NCBI RefSeq assembly: GCF_900105415.1
Contig: NZ_FNSM01000001.1
Location: 5,729,501 to 5,793,500 of the forward strand
Reading direction: 5' to 3'
DNA from: Streptomyces sp. TLI_105
Lineage (GTDB): Bacteria; Actinomycetota; Actinomycetes; Streptomycetales; Streptomycetaceae
DNA: 64,000 nucleotides
Positions 8,148 to 15,149 of this stretch are shown here, piece by piece. Made by a program: the position numbers and the translations under genes. Under the pieces are notes generated by a model. That model saw nothing but the letters and a program-made list of their open reading frames with translations, did not search any database and was not told the origin of the DNA. Position 1 is the first letter of the stretch. Each line of letters opens with the position of its first letter.

Positions 8148-8192
8148 CTTACAAAGCAGATGTCGGCGGTTCGAAACCGTCCGCGCCCACCA
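8148..8192 (+). repeat. Attachment-site scar: 3' half of tRNA-Val(TAC)
   Basis: This 45-base segment is the 3' part of a tRNA: anticodon loop CTTACAA (anticodon TAC), 3' anticodon stem AGCAG, variable ATGTC, T arm GGCGG-TTCGAAA-CCGTC, acceptor CGCGCCC, A, CCA. The bases before 8148 (TGCCAGG) do not pair with AGCAG, and no 5' half or D arm exists upstream, so the tRNA is incomplete. A truncated tRNA 3' end bounding a low-GC island with restriction genes is the classic product of site-specific integration into a tRNA gene. The intact copy should be left of the window. Confidence 0.82.
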
Positions 8193-8197
8193 ATACG

Positions 8198-8229
8198 AAG
8201 GCCCCGGACCGATCATGGTCCGGGGTCTT
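8198..8229 (+). terminator. Terminator of the original tRNA-Val transcript
   Basis: A 13-bp stem (AAGGCCCCGGACC / GGTCCGGGGTCTT, one wobble) around GATCAT, six bases after the CCA end of the tRNA fragment. It marks where native chromosome resumes. Confidence 0.75.
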
Positions 8230-8283
8230 CCGTGTTCATCGGGGCGGTGGGTGGGGCGTTCGGTGGACCATGGGGGTGTGGCG

Positions 8284-8652
8284 GTGACCGTTTGGGTCGA
8301 TGGCTGGCAGATGCAGTGCTGTGGGGAGGGCTTCGCGGCAGGTGGTGTCGTCTCGTGGGATCTGGTGCGGGTCGATCCGGAGGATTACGCCGATGTCGTC
8401 GGGGAGCGGTGGGCCCCCGCGATCGACTTTCGTGAGGAGCATCACGGGCAGGAGCCGGACCGCGTGGCCGTCTCGCTGGAGGTGCTGACGATCGTCGAGG
8501 TCCACTGCCGGTACGAGACGTCCCCGGGCATGACCGCCTTCCCCGTGCCGGGTACGGCCGTGCTGGTTCCGGTCGAGGCGGCGGACGGGTGGGCCGAGGT
8601 CCGGCCGGGCGTTCGTTTCGCGGGGTATCTGGTGACCGCCCGCCTGGCATAG
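8284..8652 (+). CDS. DUF6578-like conserved protein
   Basis: A 122-residue protein starting MTVWVDGWQMQCCGEGF at GTG 8284, with GGGGG (8272-8276) seven bases upstream; GTG 8278 is an alternative. The opening WVDGWQMQCCG and the later DFREEHHG are features I associate with the actinomycete family DUF6578. The C-terminal half is beta-rich (GTAVLVPVEAADGWAEVRPG). No signal peptide. Function unknown. It is the first chromosomal gene after the island and is likely the original neighbour of the tRNA gene. Confidence 0.75.
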   Translation: MTVWVDGWQMQCCGEGFAAGGVVSWDLVRVDPEDYADVVGERWAPAIDFREEHHGQEPDRVAVSLEVLTIVEVHCRYETSPGMTAFPVPGTAVLVPVEAADGWAEVRPGVRFAGYLVTARLA

Positions 8653-8731
8653 GGCCGGCCGGTGCGGAGCTTCCGGCGATCATGGTCGGGGGTCTTCGGC
8701 GTGGCGGGAGCGGGTGTGGTCGGATGAGGGG

Positions 8732-9256
8732 ATGAGCACTCTGTACTTGTTTGCCAGCGCCGCCGAGCCCGTTTTCGACATCGCCCGCGTCATCGAGGAC
8801 GCGCAGGCCGACGGCTGGGACGTCTGCCTCGGGCTCACCCCCACGGCGGCGCGCTGGCTCGCCGGGTCGCTCGACGGGCTCGCCGTGCTCACCGGGCATC
8901 CCGTGCGGTGGGACTACGGGCTTCCCGGCGAGCCGGACGTGTGGCCGGAGGCCTCGGCGGTCCTCGTCGCGCCGGCCACCTTCAACACCGTGAACCAGTG
9001 GGCGCTCGGGATCGTGGACAAGTTCGTCGTCGGCGTGGTCGCGGAAGGTGTCGGCAAGGGGATTCCGATGGTGGCCATGCCGTGCGTGAGCGCGGCCTAT
9101 GCCCAGCACCCGCAGTTCGAGCGGTCCCTGGAGACCCTTCGTGGCGCCGGGGTCTCGGTGCTGTACGGCGAGGACGGGTTCCTGCCGGACCCGTCGGCGG
9201 GCTTCCCGTGGCGGTCGGCCCTCGATGCCGTCCGTGAGCGGGTGGCCGTCGGTTGA
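8732..9256 (+). CDS. Flavoprotein of the HFCD type (phosphopantothenoylcysteine decarboxylase-like)
   Basis: A 174-residue FMN-binding protein of the homo-oligomeric flavin-containing Cys decarboxylase fold. It starts with a Rossmann-like strand (MSTLYLFASAAEPVFDIARV). The family's PATFNTVNQWALGI segment follows at about 92-105 (AxxxTxNK-like), and VAMPCVSAAYAQHPQF lies near the flavin site. It is a stand-alone protein, not the CoaBC fusion, so its substrate is unknown. Start ATG 8732 has a close GAGGGG; a GTG at 8714 is an alternative. Confidence 0.82.
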   Translation: MSTLYLFASAAEPVFDIARVIEDAQADGWDVCLGLTPTAARWLAGSLDGLAVLTGHPVRWDYGLPGEPDVWPEASAVLVAPATFNTVNQWALGIVDKFVVGVVAEGVGKGIPMVAMPCVSAAYAQHPQFERSLETLRGAGVSVLYGEDGFLPDPSAGFPWRSALDAVRERVAVG

Positions 9257-9300
9257 GGGGCGGCCACCGTCGGCTGAGTGGGTGGCTGTCCGTTGAGGGG

Positions 9301-9342
9301 TGAGGGGGCGTGCCTCGAAGCTGAGGGGGCGTGCCTCGAAGT
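9301..9342 (+). repeat. Two tandem copies of a 21-base unit
   Basis: TGAGGGGGCGTGCCTCGAAG followed by one variable base is repeated twice in direct contact (9301-9321, 9322-9342), just upstream of the DUF4231 gene. Further GGGTGGCNGTC pieces precede it (about 9240-9300). Replication slippage is the simplest origin. Confidence 0.75.
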
Positions 9343-9377
9343 TGACGTGGACGCGTCCTGGCCGGTGTACTCCGGGC

Positions 9378-9914
9378 ATGTCTGACGTGGGGGACGCGCC
9401 CGAATCGGGGTCGCAGGGCGGCGAGATGACGTCGCAGCGGTACATCGAGACCAGGATCGTCCAGTATCAGGAGTGGTACGACGCCAAGGCGACCCGGATG
9501 AAGGCGATGCATCTGCGGATGCGGACCGTGTCCGTCGTCGGTGGCGCGCTGGTCCCGGTGTTCGTGAACCTGGACCTGGGGTTCGCGCGGGTCACCGCCA
9601 CGGCGCTGAGCGTGGTCGTCGTCGCCGCCATCTCGCTGGAGAGCGTGTACCGCTACCGGGAGCAGTGGAAGAACTACCGGTCGACGGAGCAGCTGCTGGG
9701 GCACGAACGCATCTACTTCGAGGCCAAGGTCGGGCCGTACCGCAACCTGGGCCGGCGCGACGCGTTCTCCGTCCTCGTCGCCCGCGTCGAGAAGGCCATC
9801 GCCAACGAGAACTCCGCCACCCTGAACGTCATGACCCTCGGCGGCCAGGTCGACTCCGATGTGCAGCAGCACGGGATTCCGGCCGCCCGGCAGGAGGCGG
9901 AGGAGGCCACGTAG
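9378..9914 (+). CDS. DUF4231 membrane protein
   Basis: A 178-residue protein with two closely spaced membrane helices, about 57-75 (VVGGALVPVFVNL) and 79-97 (TATALSVVVVAAISLESVY), followed by YREQWKNYRSTEQLLGHE, the charged segment characteristic of DUF4231 and related SLATT-type proteins. SLATT families are proposed pore-forming effectors in nucleotide-signalling conflict systems, but no sensor or second-messenger gene lies beside it here. ATG 9378 is chosen; there is no strong ribosome site. A 15-bp terminator follows immediately. Confidence 0.82.
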   Translation: MSDVGDAPESGSQGGEMTSQRYIETRIVQYQEWYDAKATRMKAMHLRMRTVSVVGGALVPVFVNLDLGFARVTATALSVVVVAAISLESVYRYREQWKNYRSTEQLLGHERIYFEAKVGPYRNLGRRDAFSVLVARVEKAIANENSATLNVMTLGGQVDSDVQQHGIPAARQEAEEAT

Positions 9915-9920
9915 CGCGCG

Positions 9921-9957
9921 CCTGCGGGCCCCGGCCCCGGGTGCCGGGGCCCGCAGG
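9921..9957. terminator. Bidirectional 15-bp terminator hairpin
   Basis: CCTGCGGGCCCCGGC and GCCGGGGCCCGCAGG pair perfectly around a 7-base loop between two converging genes ending at 9914 and 9978. Confidence 0.8.
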
Positions 9958-9977
9958 GTGTCAGCCGACCCGCGCGG

Positions 9978-10427
9978 TCAGCACCACTTGTAGTCGACCC
10001 GCGTCGAGTTGTACGAGCAGGTGTCGACCGTCGTGCCGTTCGACCTGCGCAGCTTCGCCGTGTCCCGGTCGTTGTTCCAGACGTACGCGGCACGGTTCTG
10101 GTACACGTTCGCGGCCGTGTTCGTGCCGCGGCCCGTGCGGACCGTCACGATCTTGCCCTTGCCGAGCGTGTAGTTGCCGAACGTGTACTTGTGGTTGGCC
10201 GCGTCCGTCAGCGTCCAGCCCCGCAGGTTGACCGCCGCGCCGGTCGTGTTGCGTATCTGGACGTACTCGGCGTTGAGGCTGCCGTTGGACCGGTTGTCCG
10301 TGCCCGGGCTGTCGTAGTAGATCTTGTACAGATGGACCGAGCCGACGGCCTGGGCCTGCGAAGGCAGGAGGAGGACGCCGGAGGCGGCGGCCGCGGTCAC
10401 GGCCGCGAGCGTACGTACGCGAAGCAT
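9978..10427 (-). CDS. Secreted lamin-tail domain protein
   Basis: A 149-residue exported protein. The signal peptide (MLRVRTLAAVTAAAASGVLL, cleavage after AQA) precedes a lamin-tail domain of about 115 residues with the typical pattern: NAEYVQIRNTTGAAVNLRGW, then YTFGNYTLGKGKIVTVRTG and AYVWNNDRDTAKLRRSNG. Lamin-tail domains form small Ig-like folds used for binding outside the cell, often beside nucleases or other exported enzymes; this one stands alone. GAGGGA lies about five bases before the ATG. Three cysteines sit in or near the C-terminus (TCSYN; KWC). Confidence 0.88.
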   Translation of the reverse strand: MLRVRTLAAVTAAAASGVLLLPSQAQAVGSVHLYKIYYDSPGTDNRSNGSLNAEYVQIRNTTGAAVNLRGWTLTDAANHKYTFGNYTLGKGKIVTVRTGRGTNTAANVYQNRAAYVWNNDRDTAKLRRSNGTTVDTCSYNSTRVDYKWC

Positions 10428-10551
10428 GAATGTCCCTCAGTTCTCTGCCGGACTCCCGCCGATGGGGCCCGGCGCACACAGGATATGCATGATCTTCACT
10501 TCTTCCGCACGGCTTCCGGCCAGTCCCGGTCGTCCGTCCTGGACTCGTCGC

Positions 10552-11024
10552 ATGGGCAGCGAACCGCTGCGGATCACCGTCCTCGGGTCCGCCACCCCCT
10601 TCCCCCAGCCGGGCAACGCCTGCTCCGGCTACCTCGTCGAGCACGGCGGTCTGGTCTGGCCGCCTTCGCTCTGCGCGTCGAGGACGGAGGCGGGCGTTAG
10701 CTCGTCTGCTCCGGGGACTGCGAGCCCTGTCCCGCGCTCGTCGAACTCGCCCTCGTCTGCGACCTGTTCGTCTGCGAGGCCGATGGCTCCGTGCCCGGGC
10801 ACCACTCGGCGGCGCAGGCCGGACGGAGTGCCGCCGACGCCCGCGCCGGCCGGCTCGTCGTGACCCACGTCGGGCCGGGGACCACTCCGGCGGAGGCCGT
10901 CGCCCTCGCCGCCGCCGAGTACTCCGGCGACATCGCCCACGCCGACCCCGGGCTGTGGTTCGAGGCCGGTGCCGGTGCCGGTGTCGATGTCGGGGCCAGA
11001 GCCGGGGGCGGAACCGGAGCCTGA
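10552..11024 (+). pseudogene. MBL-fold metallohydrolase, internally deleted and broken
   Basis: The start (ATG 10552) encodes PLRITVLGSATPFPQPGNAC, the opening of actinomycete MBL-fold hydrolases. At about 10660 the homology jumps, in another frame, to LAAFALRVEDGGG, hits TAG at 10698-10700, and continues VCSGDCEPCPALVELALVCD then GRLVVTHVGPGTTPAEAV, the C-terminal third of the same family. About 100 residues in the middle, including the HxHxDH metal site, are missing. Frameshift, stop and lost active site together make this a pseudogene. Confidence 0.75.
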
Positions 11025-11037
11025 GGCGGGTCCGGCC

Positions 11038-11796
11038 TCACGCGTCGAAGTCGTACTCCAGGACGTACGACGACGAGTCCAGCGTCATCTCGTTGAGCTC
11101 CACCGCCATCCCGGGCCCCGTGAAGGCCGTGCGGCCGATGAGCACCACCGGCGTCCCGAACTCCAGGGAGAGCCGGTCCGACTCGTCCGCCGTCGGCATC
11201 CGGCAGCGGATCTCCTCCCGGAACCGCACCGGCCGGTGCCCCAGCTCCGTCAGCCGCGCGTAGGTGCCGCCGGGGCCCGTGTCCGGCTCGGTGATCGGCG
11301 TACCGCGCACGAGCTCGGCGGAGAGGTACGACACGGAGAGCAGCACCGGCTTCGTGTCGAGGACGAAACGGCGGCTCCGGACGCAGACCGGTGCCCCAGG
11401 CGCCAGGTTCAGCGCCCCCGCGACCCGGTCGCCGGCCGCCGTCTCGCCCACCTCGATCTGGTCGACGACCAGCTCCCGGTCCTCGACGTCCGCCGACCAG
11501 ACCGAGCGGCCACTGCCCCACCGGTCCCCGGCGAGGCGCGGGATGCCCCGGCGGCGCAGCGGACGGAAGACCCGGACGAAGACCCCGGCGCCCTTGCGCG
11601 CCTCGGCGAGCCCCTCCGTGCGCAGCACGGACAGGGCCTGGCGGGCGGTCATGCGAGCCACGTCGTAGGTCGTCATGAGGTCGTTCTCGCCGGGGAGCCG
11701 CTCACCCGGCGCGAAGGCGCCCGACTGGATCGCGGTTCTCAACTCGTCGGCGATGCGCTGGTACTTGGGCCGACGAGCGCTGTCCTGGTCAGTCAC
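11038..11796 (-). CDS. GntR-family (UTRA) transcriptional regulator
   Basis: A 252-residue regulator. GTG 11796 is chosen because the family begins just before KYQRIADELRTAIQSG, and GGGAGTG lies upstream; the frame is open further. The winged helix covers about 10-75 (LPGENDLMTTYDVARMTARQ), and the UTRA domain about 95-250 (PVCVRSRRFVLDTKPVLLSV). A perfect 12-base palindrome (11901-11912) about 105 bases upstream is the likely operator. The divergent 74-codon gene at 11985 may share that control. Effector unknown. Confidence 0.88.
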   Translation of the reverse strand: MTDQDSARRPKYQRIADELRTAIQSGAFAPGERLPGENDLMTTYDVARMTARQALSVLRTEGLAEARKGAGVFVRVFRPLRRRGIPRLAGDRWGSGRSVWSADVEDRELVVDQIEVGETAAGDRVAGALNLAPGAPVCVRSRRFVLDTKPVLLSVSYLSAELVRGTPITEPDTGPGGTYARLTELGHRPVRFREEIRCRMPTADESDRLSLEFGTPVVLIGRTAFTGPGMAVELNEMTLDSSSYVLEYDFDA

Positions 11797-11900
11797 GGGT
11801 GGACCACTCCCTTCGTCTGCGGGACACCCTACGGCGCGCTCCTCGGCCCGGCTGCACGCCTGTACGCCGTCCCGCCCGGTCGATCCATCCATCGGGGGAC

Positions 11901-11912
11901 ATCTCTAGAGAT
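11901..11912. promoter_or_regulatory. Palindromic operator candidate for the adjacent GntR regulator
   Basis: ATCTCTAGAGAT is a perfect 12-base palindrome between the divergent GntR gene and the gene at 11985. Its CTAG centre is typical of HutC/UTRA-subfamily operators. Confidence 0.55.
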
Positions 11913-11984
11913 ACGTTGACAGGGCCCGGTCGCCGCGCTTCCCTGAGTGTCCCCAAGCTTCAGGAACCGGGACGGAGGGGATGC

Positions 11985-12209
11985 GTGCAGCCACTGCCCG
12001 AGGTCGGTGACCTCGTCCGCGACACCGCCACGGGGCGGGTCGGTTTCTATGTGGAGAGCGTCTCCGGACGCTTTCTGATCCGCGCCGTCCACGGTGGCGT
12101 CGAGTGGGAGGCCGAGCCCGTCGACGTCCAGCTCGCCACGCCCCTCCACGAACTGCGCGCCCGCACCGCCGAGATCAACGCACGGAGCAGACGCGGTCTG
12201 GGCGGGTGA
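11985..12209 (+). CDS. Small conserved hypothetical protein (74 aa)
   Basis: A 74-residue protein, MQPLPEVGDLVRDTATGRVG, with a compact beta-rich body (FYVESVSGRFLIRAVHGGVE) and a basic C-terminus. The start is GTG 11985 with GGAGGGG (11974-11980) four bases upstream. GDLVRDxxTGRVGxY is a pattern I have seen in small actinomycete proteins of unknown role. It lies divergent to the GntR gene across the ATCTCTAGAGAT palindrome and may be under its control. Confidence 0.72.
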   Translation: MQPLPEVGDLVRDTATGRVGFYVESVSGRFLIRAVHGGVEWEAEPVDVQLATPLHELRARTAEINARSRRGLGG

Positions 12210-12325
12210 GGGGGAGCGGCGACCGGGGGTGGTCGTTCCTGGGGATCGCGGGTCGTTCGGGACGGTTGCGGCCGGGACCGCGGCGAGCCCGGGTGATTGT
12301 CAGTGGTCCGCGCCACACTGGAGAC

Positions 12326-12649
12326 ATGTGCCGCAGCATCAAGACGCTCCGCCCGCCCGTCCTGCCCGAGGAGGCGACCGAGGACGACATCCGCGCCGCC
12401 GCCCTGCAGTACGTCCGCAAGGTCTCCGGCTTCCGTGCCCCCGCCGCCCACAACCGCGAGGTCTTCGAGCGGGCCGTGGACGAGATCGCCGACGCGACCG
12501 CGAGACTCCTCGCCGACCTGGAGGTGCGCGGCGTGCGCCCTGCCGCCGTCAGGACGCGGCAGCCTCGGCCGGACGTCGTCAGGACGCGGGAGCCTCGGCC
12601 CGTCGCCCTCAGGACGCGGGCGCGGGAGCCGCGGCCGGACGCCGTATGA
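12326..12649 (+). CDS. DUF2277 family protein
   Basis: A 107-residue protein. MCRSIKTLRPP, then DIRAAALQYVRKVSGFRAPA and the VDEIADATARLLADL helix match DUF2277, a family of small soluble proteins of unknown function that begin MCR(N/S)I. The last 35 residues are extra: three imperfect RTRxPRP repeats encoded by tandem GTCAGGACGCGG-type units, probably slippage-derived. Its 3' end overlaps the convergent DedA-type gene by 41 bases, so the repeat tail lies in DNA used on both strands. Confidence 0.85.
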   Translation: MCRSIKTLRPPVLPEEATEDDIRAAALQYVRKVSGFRAPAAHNREVFERAVDEIADATARLLADLEVRGVRPAAVRTRQPRPDVVRTREPRPVALRTRAREPRPDAV

Positions 12650-13238
12650 GGTACGCGGCGAGGCCGCCCGCCAGGAAGAGCGCGAGGGTCGACACCCCCG
12701 CGCTGAACCAGGTCGCGCCCAGCCACTGACCGCCCAGCCAGCCGAGCCCCACGCTGTACGAGGCCCAGGTCACGCCCGCCAGCGCCGACCACGGCAGGAA
12801 CTCCTCGACCCGCCGCTTCGCCGCGCCCGCGCCCAGCGAGACCACGGAGCGGCCGGCCGGGGCGAAGCGCGCGAGCACCACGAGCAGTCCACCGCCCCGC
12901 GCGAGCGCGGTGCCGAGACGTTCCTGCGCCAGTGAGAGGCGGCGCGAGCGTCCGATCGCCCGGTCCAGCCTGGCCCCGCCGCGCAGCGCCAGCCGGTACG
13001 CGAGGAAGTCGCCGAGCACCGAGGCGCCGGCCGCGCAGAGGAGCAGGGGGAGGAGCGACGGTACGCCGGTGGACGCCCCGGTGGCCGTCGCCGCCGCCGT
13101 GGCGGCGGTGATCACGAGGAAACCGCTCGGCAGCACGGGCAGGAAGACGTCGAGCAGGATCGACGTCGCCACGACCGGGTAGATCCATGGGCCGGCGGTG
13201 AGCGACCGCAGCGAGCCCAGGCTGTCGAGCAGATTCAC
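12609..13238 (-). CDS. DedA-family (VTT domain) membrane protein
   Basis: A 209-residue membrane protein with about five hydrophobic segments. ARFAPAGRSVVSLGAGAAK near residue 123 corresponds to the conserved re-entrant F/YxR...G signature of the DedA/VTT family. DedA proteins are linked to lipid-carrier flipping (undecaprenyl phosphate, phospholipids) and to envelope stress tolerance; the specific substrate here is not predictable. It is convergent with the DUF2277 gene (41-base overlap) and single-gene otherwise. Confidence 0.82.
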   Translation of the reverse strand: MNLLDSLGSLRSLTAGPWIYPVVATSILLDVFLPVLPSGFLVITAATAAATATGASTGVPSLLPLLLCAAGASVLGDFLAYRLALRGGARLDRAIGRSRRLSLAQERLGTALARGGGLLVVLARFAPAGRSVVSLGAGAAKRRVEEFLPWSALAGVTWASYSVGLGWLGGQWLGATWFSAGVSTLALFLAGGLAAYLIRRPAAAPAPAS

Positions 13239-13280
13239 AGGCCTGAGACTACGCGGGGGCGGGCGCCCGACCGCCGGTGG

Positions 13281-13434
13281 GTGCCCGGCGCCGGGCCGGG
13301 GAGAGGGGCCGGTCGGTGCCCGGGCCGGGGGAGAGGGGCCGGTCGGTGCCCGGGACAGGGGAGAGGGCCCGGTCAGTACCCGGGGCCAGGGAAGAGAGGC
13401 CGGTCAGTACTCGGGGCCAGGGAAGAGGGGCCGG
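13281..13434 (+). repeat. Five tandem 28-35-base repeats
   Basis: Units of the type GTGCCCGGGCCGGGGGAGAG + GGGCCGGTCG start at 13281, 13316, 13346, 13376 and 13407, drifting gradually (GTGCCC to GTACCC to GTACTC). The last runs into the terminator hairpin of the DoxX gene. Non-coding slippage array. Confidence 0.8.
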
Positions 13435-13459
13435 AAACCGTGCTGCGGTTTCCGGCCCC
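13427..13459 (-). terminator. 14-bp terminator hairpin of the DoxX gene
   Basis: GGGGCCGGAAACCG and CGGTTTCCGGCCCC pair perfectly around TGCTG, 23 bases beyond the DoxX stop codon. Confidence 0.8.
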
Positions 13460-13481
13460 TCCCGGTAGTCGTGCTCGTACG

Positions 13482-14003
13482 TCAGGCCGCGACCGGCGCG
13501 CCCCGATCCTCCCGTGCCTTCGCGGCCGTCGTCTCCCCGGCGCCGAAGAGCCGGTCGAGGGCCAGCGCGCCCGGGCCCGTGAACACGAGCAGCGCGAAGG
13601 CCCAGCAGAACATGGCCGCGCTCTCGCCGCCGTTCTGGATGGGGAGGAGCGACTCCGGCTGGTGGACCTTGAAGTACGCGTACGCCATCGAGCCCGAGGC
13701 CAGGAAGGCGGCGCTCCGGGTGCCGAGGCCGGCCAGGACCAGGATGCCGGCGCCGAGCTGGATGACGGCCGCGTACCAGCCCGGCCAGGTGCCGGCCGGT
13801 GTCGCGCTGCCGCCGAGGACGCCGAAGAGCGAGGAGGCGCCGTGGCAGGCGAAGAGCAGGCCGACGACGATGCGGAAGAGGCCGAGCGCGTAGGGCTGGG
13901 CCTGGTTCAGACGGGCGGTGAGGCTCGCGGGGGCGTCAGGGGAGCCGAGGGTGCCGGGCGTCGTGCCGGCCTTGGCGGTGTTCGGGGCGTTCAGGTCGGT
14001 CAT
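13482..14003 (-). CDS. DoxX-family membrane protein
   Basis: A 173-residue protein with four membrane helices: about 38-60 (YALGLFRIVVGLLFACHGAS), 78-98 (AAVIQLGAGILVLAGLG), 100-115 and 128-148. The RIVVGLLFxxHGxxxLFG segment is the DoxX signature. Family members take part in quinone or thiol redox partnerships (with sulfur oxygenase or SodA/SseA-type proteins), but the partner is not encoded nearby. ATG 14003 has AAGGAGT about nine bases upstream. A possible iron-box half-matched site lies about 75 bases upstream of the start. Confidence 0.85.
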   Translation of the reverse strand: MTDLNAPNTAKAGTTPGTLGSPDAPASLTARLNQAQPYALGLFRIVVGLLFACHGASSLFGVLGGSATPAGTWPGWYAAVIQLGAGILVLAGLGTRSAAFLASGSMAYAYFKVHQPESLLPIQNGGESAAMFCWAFALLVFTGPGALALDRLFGAGETTAAKAREDRGAPVAA

Positions 14004-14076
14004 GGGGGTGGGACTCCTTCGGTCTGGCCTCGTCCGTGGGGAACGGGGCGCGGGGGGACGGAAACCGATGAGGTCG

Positions 14077-14095
14077 TTAGGTTAGGCACCCCTCA
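14077..14095. promoter_or_regulatory. Imperfect iron-box-like site upstream of DoxX
   Basis: TTAGGTTAGGCACCCCTCA matches the DtxR/DmdR iron-box consensus TTAGGTTAGGCTAACCTAA in 15 of 19 positions, with the left half exact. If functional, the DoxX gene would be iron-regulated. Confidence 0.4.
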
Positions 14096-14120
14096 CTAGT
14101 GCTTGCAAGTTCAACATTCG

Positions 14121-14160
14121 GCCACCGGGGAGTGTGTGGCGGGGCTCACTCCCCGGTGGC
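14121..14160 (-). terminator. 14-bp terminator hairpin of the HNH nuclease gene
   Basis: GCCACCGGGGAGTG pairs with CACTCCCCGGTGGC around a 12-base loop, 31 bases past the stop of the gene at 14192. Confidence 0.75.
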
Positions 14161-14191
14161 CGCCGCTGATGCGGGCTCAGCGGAACGGTGC

Positions 14192-14842
14192 TCAGCAGCC
14201 GTTGAGGACGGACTGGAGGGCGCTCTTCTCGGCGGAGTCGACGCTGAGGTTCCAGTAGTACTTCACCTGCACCCACGCCCGGACGTACGTGCAGCGGTAG
14301 GCCGTCCGCGAGGGCAGCCACGTCGCCGGGTCCTGGTCGCCCTTGGCCTGGTTGACGTTGTCGGTGACGGCTATGAGCTGCGGCCGCGTGAGGTCGTTCG
14401 CGAAGGACTGGCGCTGGGCGGTGGTCCAGGAGTTCGCGCCCGAGCGCCAGGCCTCGGCGAGCGGGACCATGTGGTCGATGTCGAGGTCGGAGGCGACGGT
14501 CCAGGTGGCGCCGTCGTACTCCGAGTACCAGCTGCCGCTGATCGCGGCACAGTTGGAGTCGGTGACGACGTTCACGCCGTCGCGCTTGAGGACGGTCTCG
14601 CGCGTGTTGCAGGTGCCGGACTGGGTGATCCAGTGCGGGAAGAGGTCCCGGCTGTAACCCGTGGTGGAACCTTCCGCCTTGACCGTGAGGGTGGCCAGGT
14701 ACGTACGGGCGGTCGCGGCGCTGACCGGGGTCGGCATGGCGGCCTGCGCTGCCGGTGCGGTGGCGAGGAGGCCGGTGACGGTGAGGGCGGCGGAGGTGGC
14801 GAGAACGGCGAGTCGACGCGCGTAGATCATGCCGACGGGCAT
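14192..14842 (-). CDS. Secreted HNH-family (DUF1524-like) nuclease
   Basis: A 216-residue exported nuclease. Signal peptide MPVGMIYARRLAVLATSAAL through AQA; ATG 14842 is favoured by AAGGGAG five bases upstream, while the open frame extends further without a ribosome site. The catalytic core is DLDIDHMVPLAEAWRSGA (about residues 126-143; the His of DHxVPL is the general base). It continues LTRPQLIAVTDNVNQAKGDQ, the beta-beta-alpha metal segment, then DPATWLP. Three or four cysteines may form disulfides outside the cell. Likely a non-specific extracellular nuclease for nutrient DNA or competition. Confidence 0.88.
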   Translation of the reverse strand: MPVGMIYARRLAVLATSAALTVTGLLATAPAAQAAMPTPVSAATARTYLATLTVKAEGSTTGYSRDLFPHWITQSGTCNTRETVLKRDGVNVVTDSNCAAISGSWYSEYDGATWTVASDLDIDHMVPLAEAWRSGANSWTTAQRQSFANDLTRPQLIAVTDNVNQAKGDQDPATWLPSRTAYRCTYVRAWVQVKYYWNLSVDSAEKSALQSVLNGC

Positions 14843-15149
14843 GTGAACTCCCTTGATGTGGGGGGACCTTGGCTGGCAGCCGTCCCCGCGGGGTGCCGGG
14901 CGGTCGGGCCCGGTCATCGTGGCGGCGCCAGGTTTCCGTAGGGGGTGCGCCAGGTAACAGGGTGACGACATGGACACGTCACATCAAGGGGTGTGCGGGT
15001 CCTGATGGAGCGCCAGGTTCCGCCCGTGTTCAGGAGTTCAGGAGGGATGGGGAAAGGGGGCGGGTGCGTGGGCCCGTGATCCGCCCCGGAAACGCCTCGC
15101 GCGCGGCCGGAAGATCCGGCCGCGCGCGAGGGTAGGGGGAGCGCCGCGT
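14843..15149. other. Intergenic stretch with terminator hairpin
   Basis: No gene seen. It contains the promoter side of the HNH gene and, at 15095-15131, a perfect 16-bp hairpin (CCTCGCGCGCGGCCGG / CCGGCCGCGCGCGAGG, loop AAGAT) that ends the minus-strand phosphatase transcript. Confidence 0.7.

Noticed and set aside
8131..8283. 5' extension of the DUF6578 gene across the tRNA fragment
   Set aside because: The open frame crosses the tRNA 3' end and its terminator; the conserved protein start is at the GTG near 8284.
13281..13434. CRISPR-like array
   Set aside because: The units are directly adjacent, with no unique spacers, and no cas genes are in the window.
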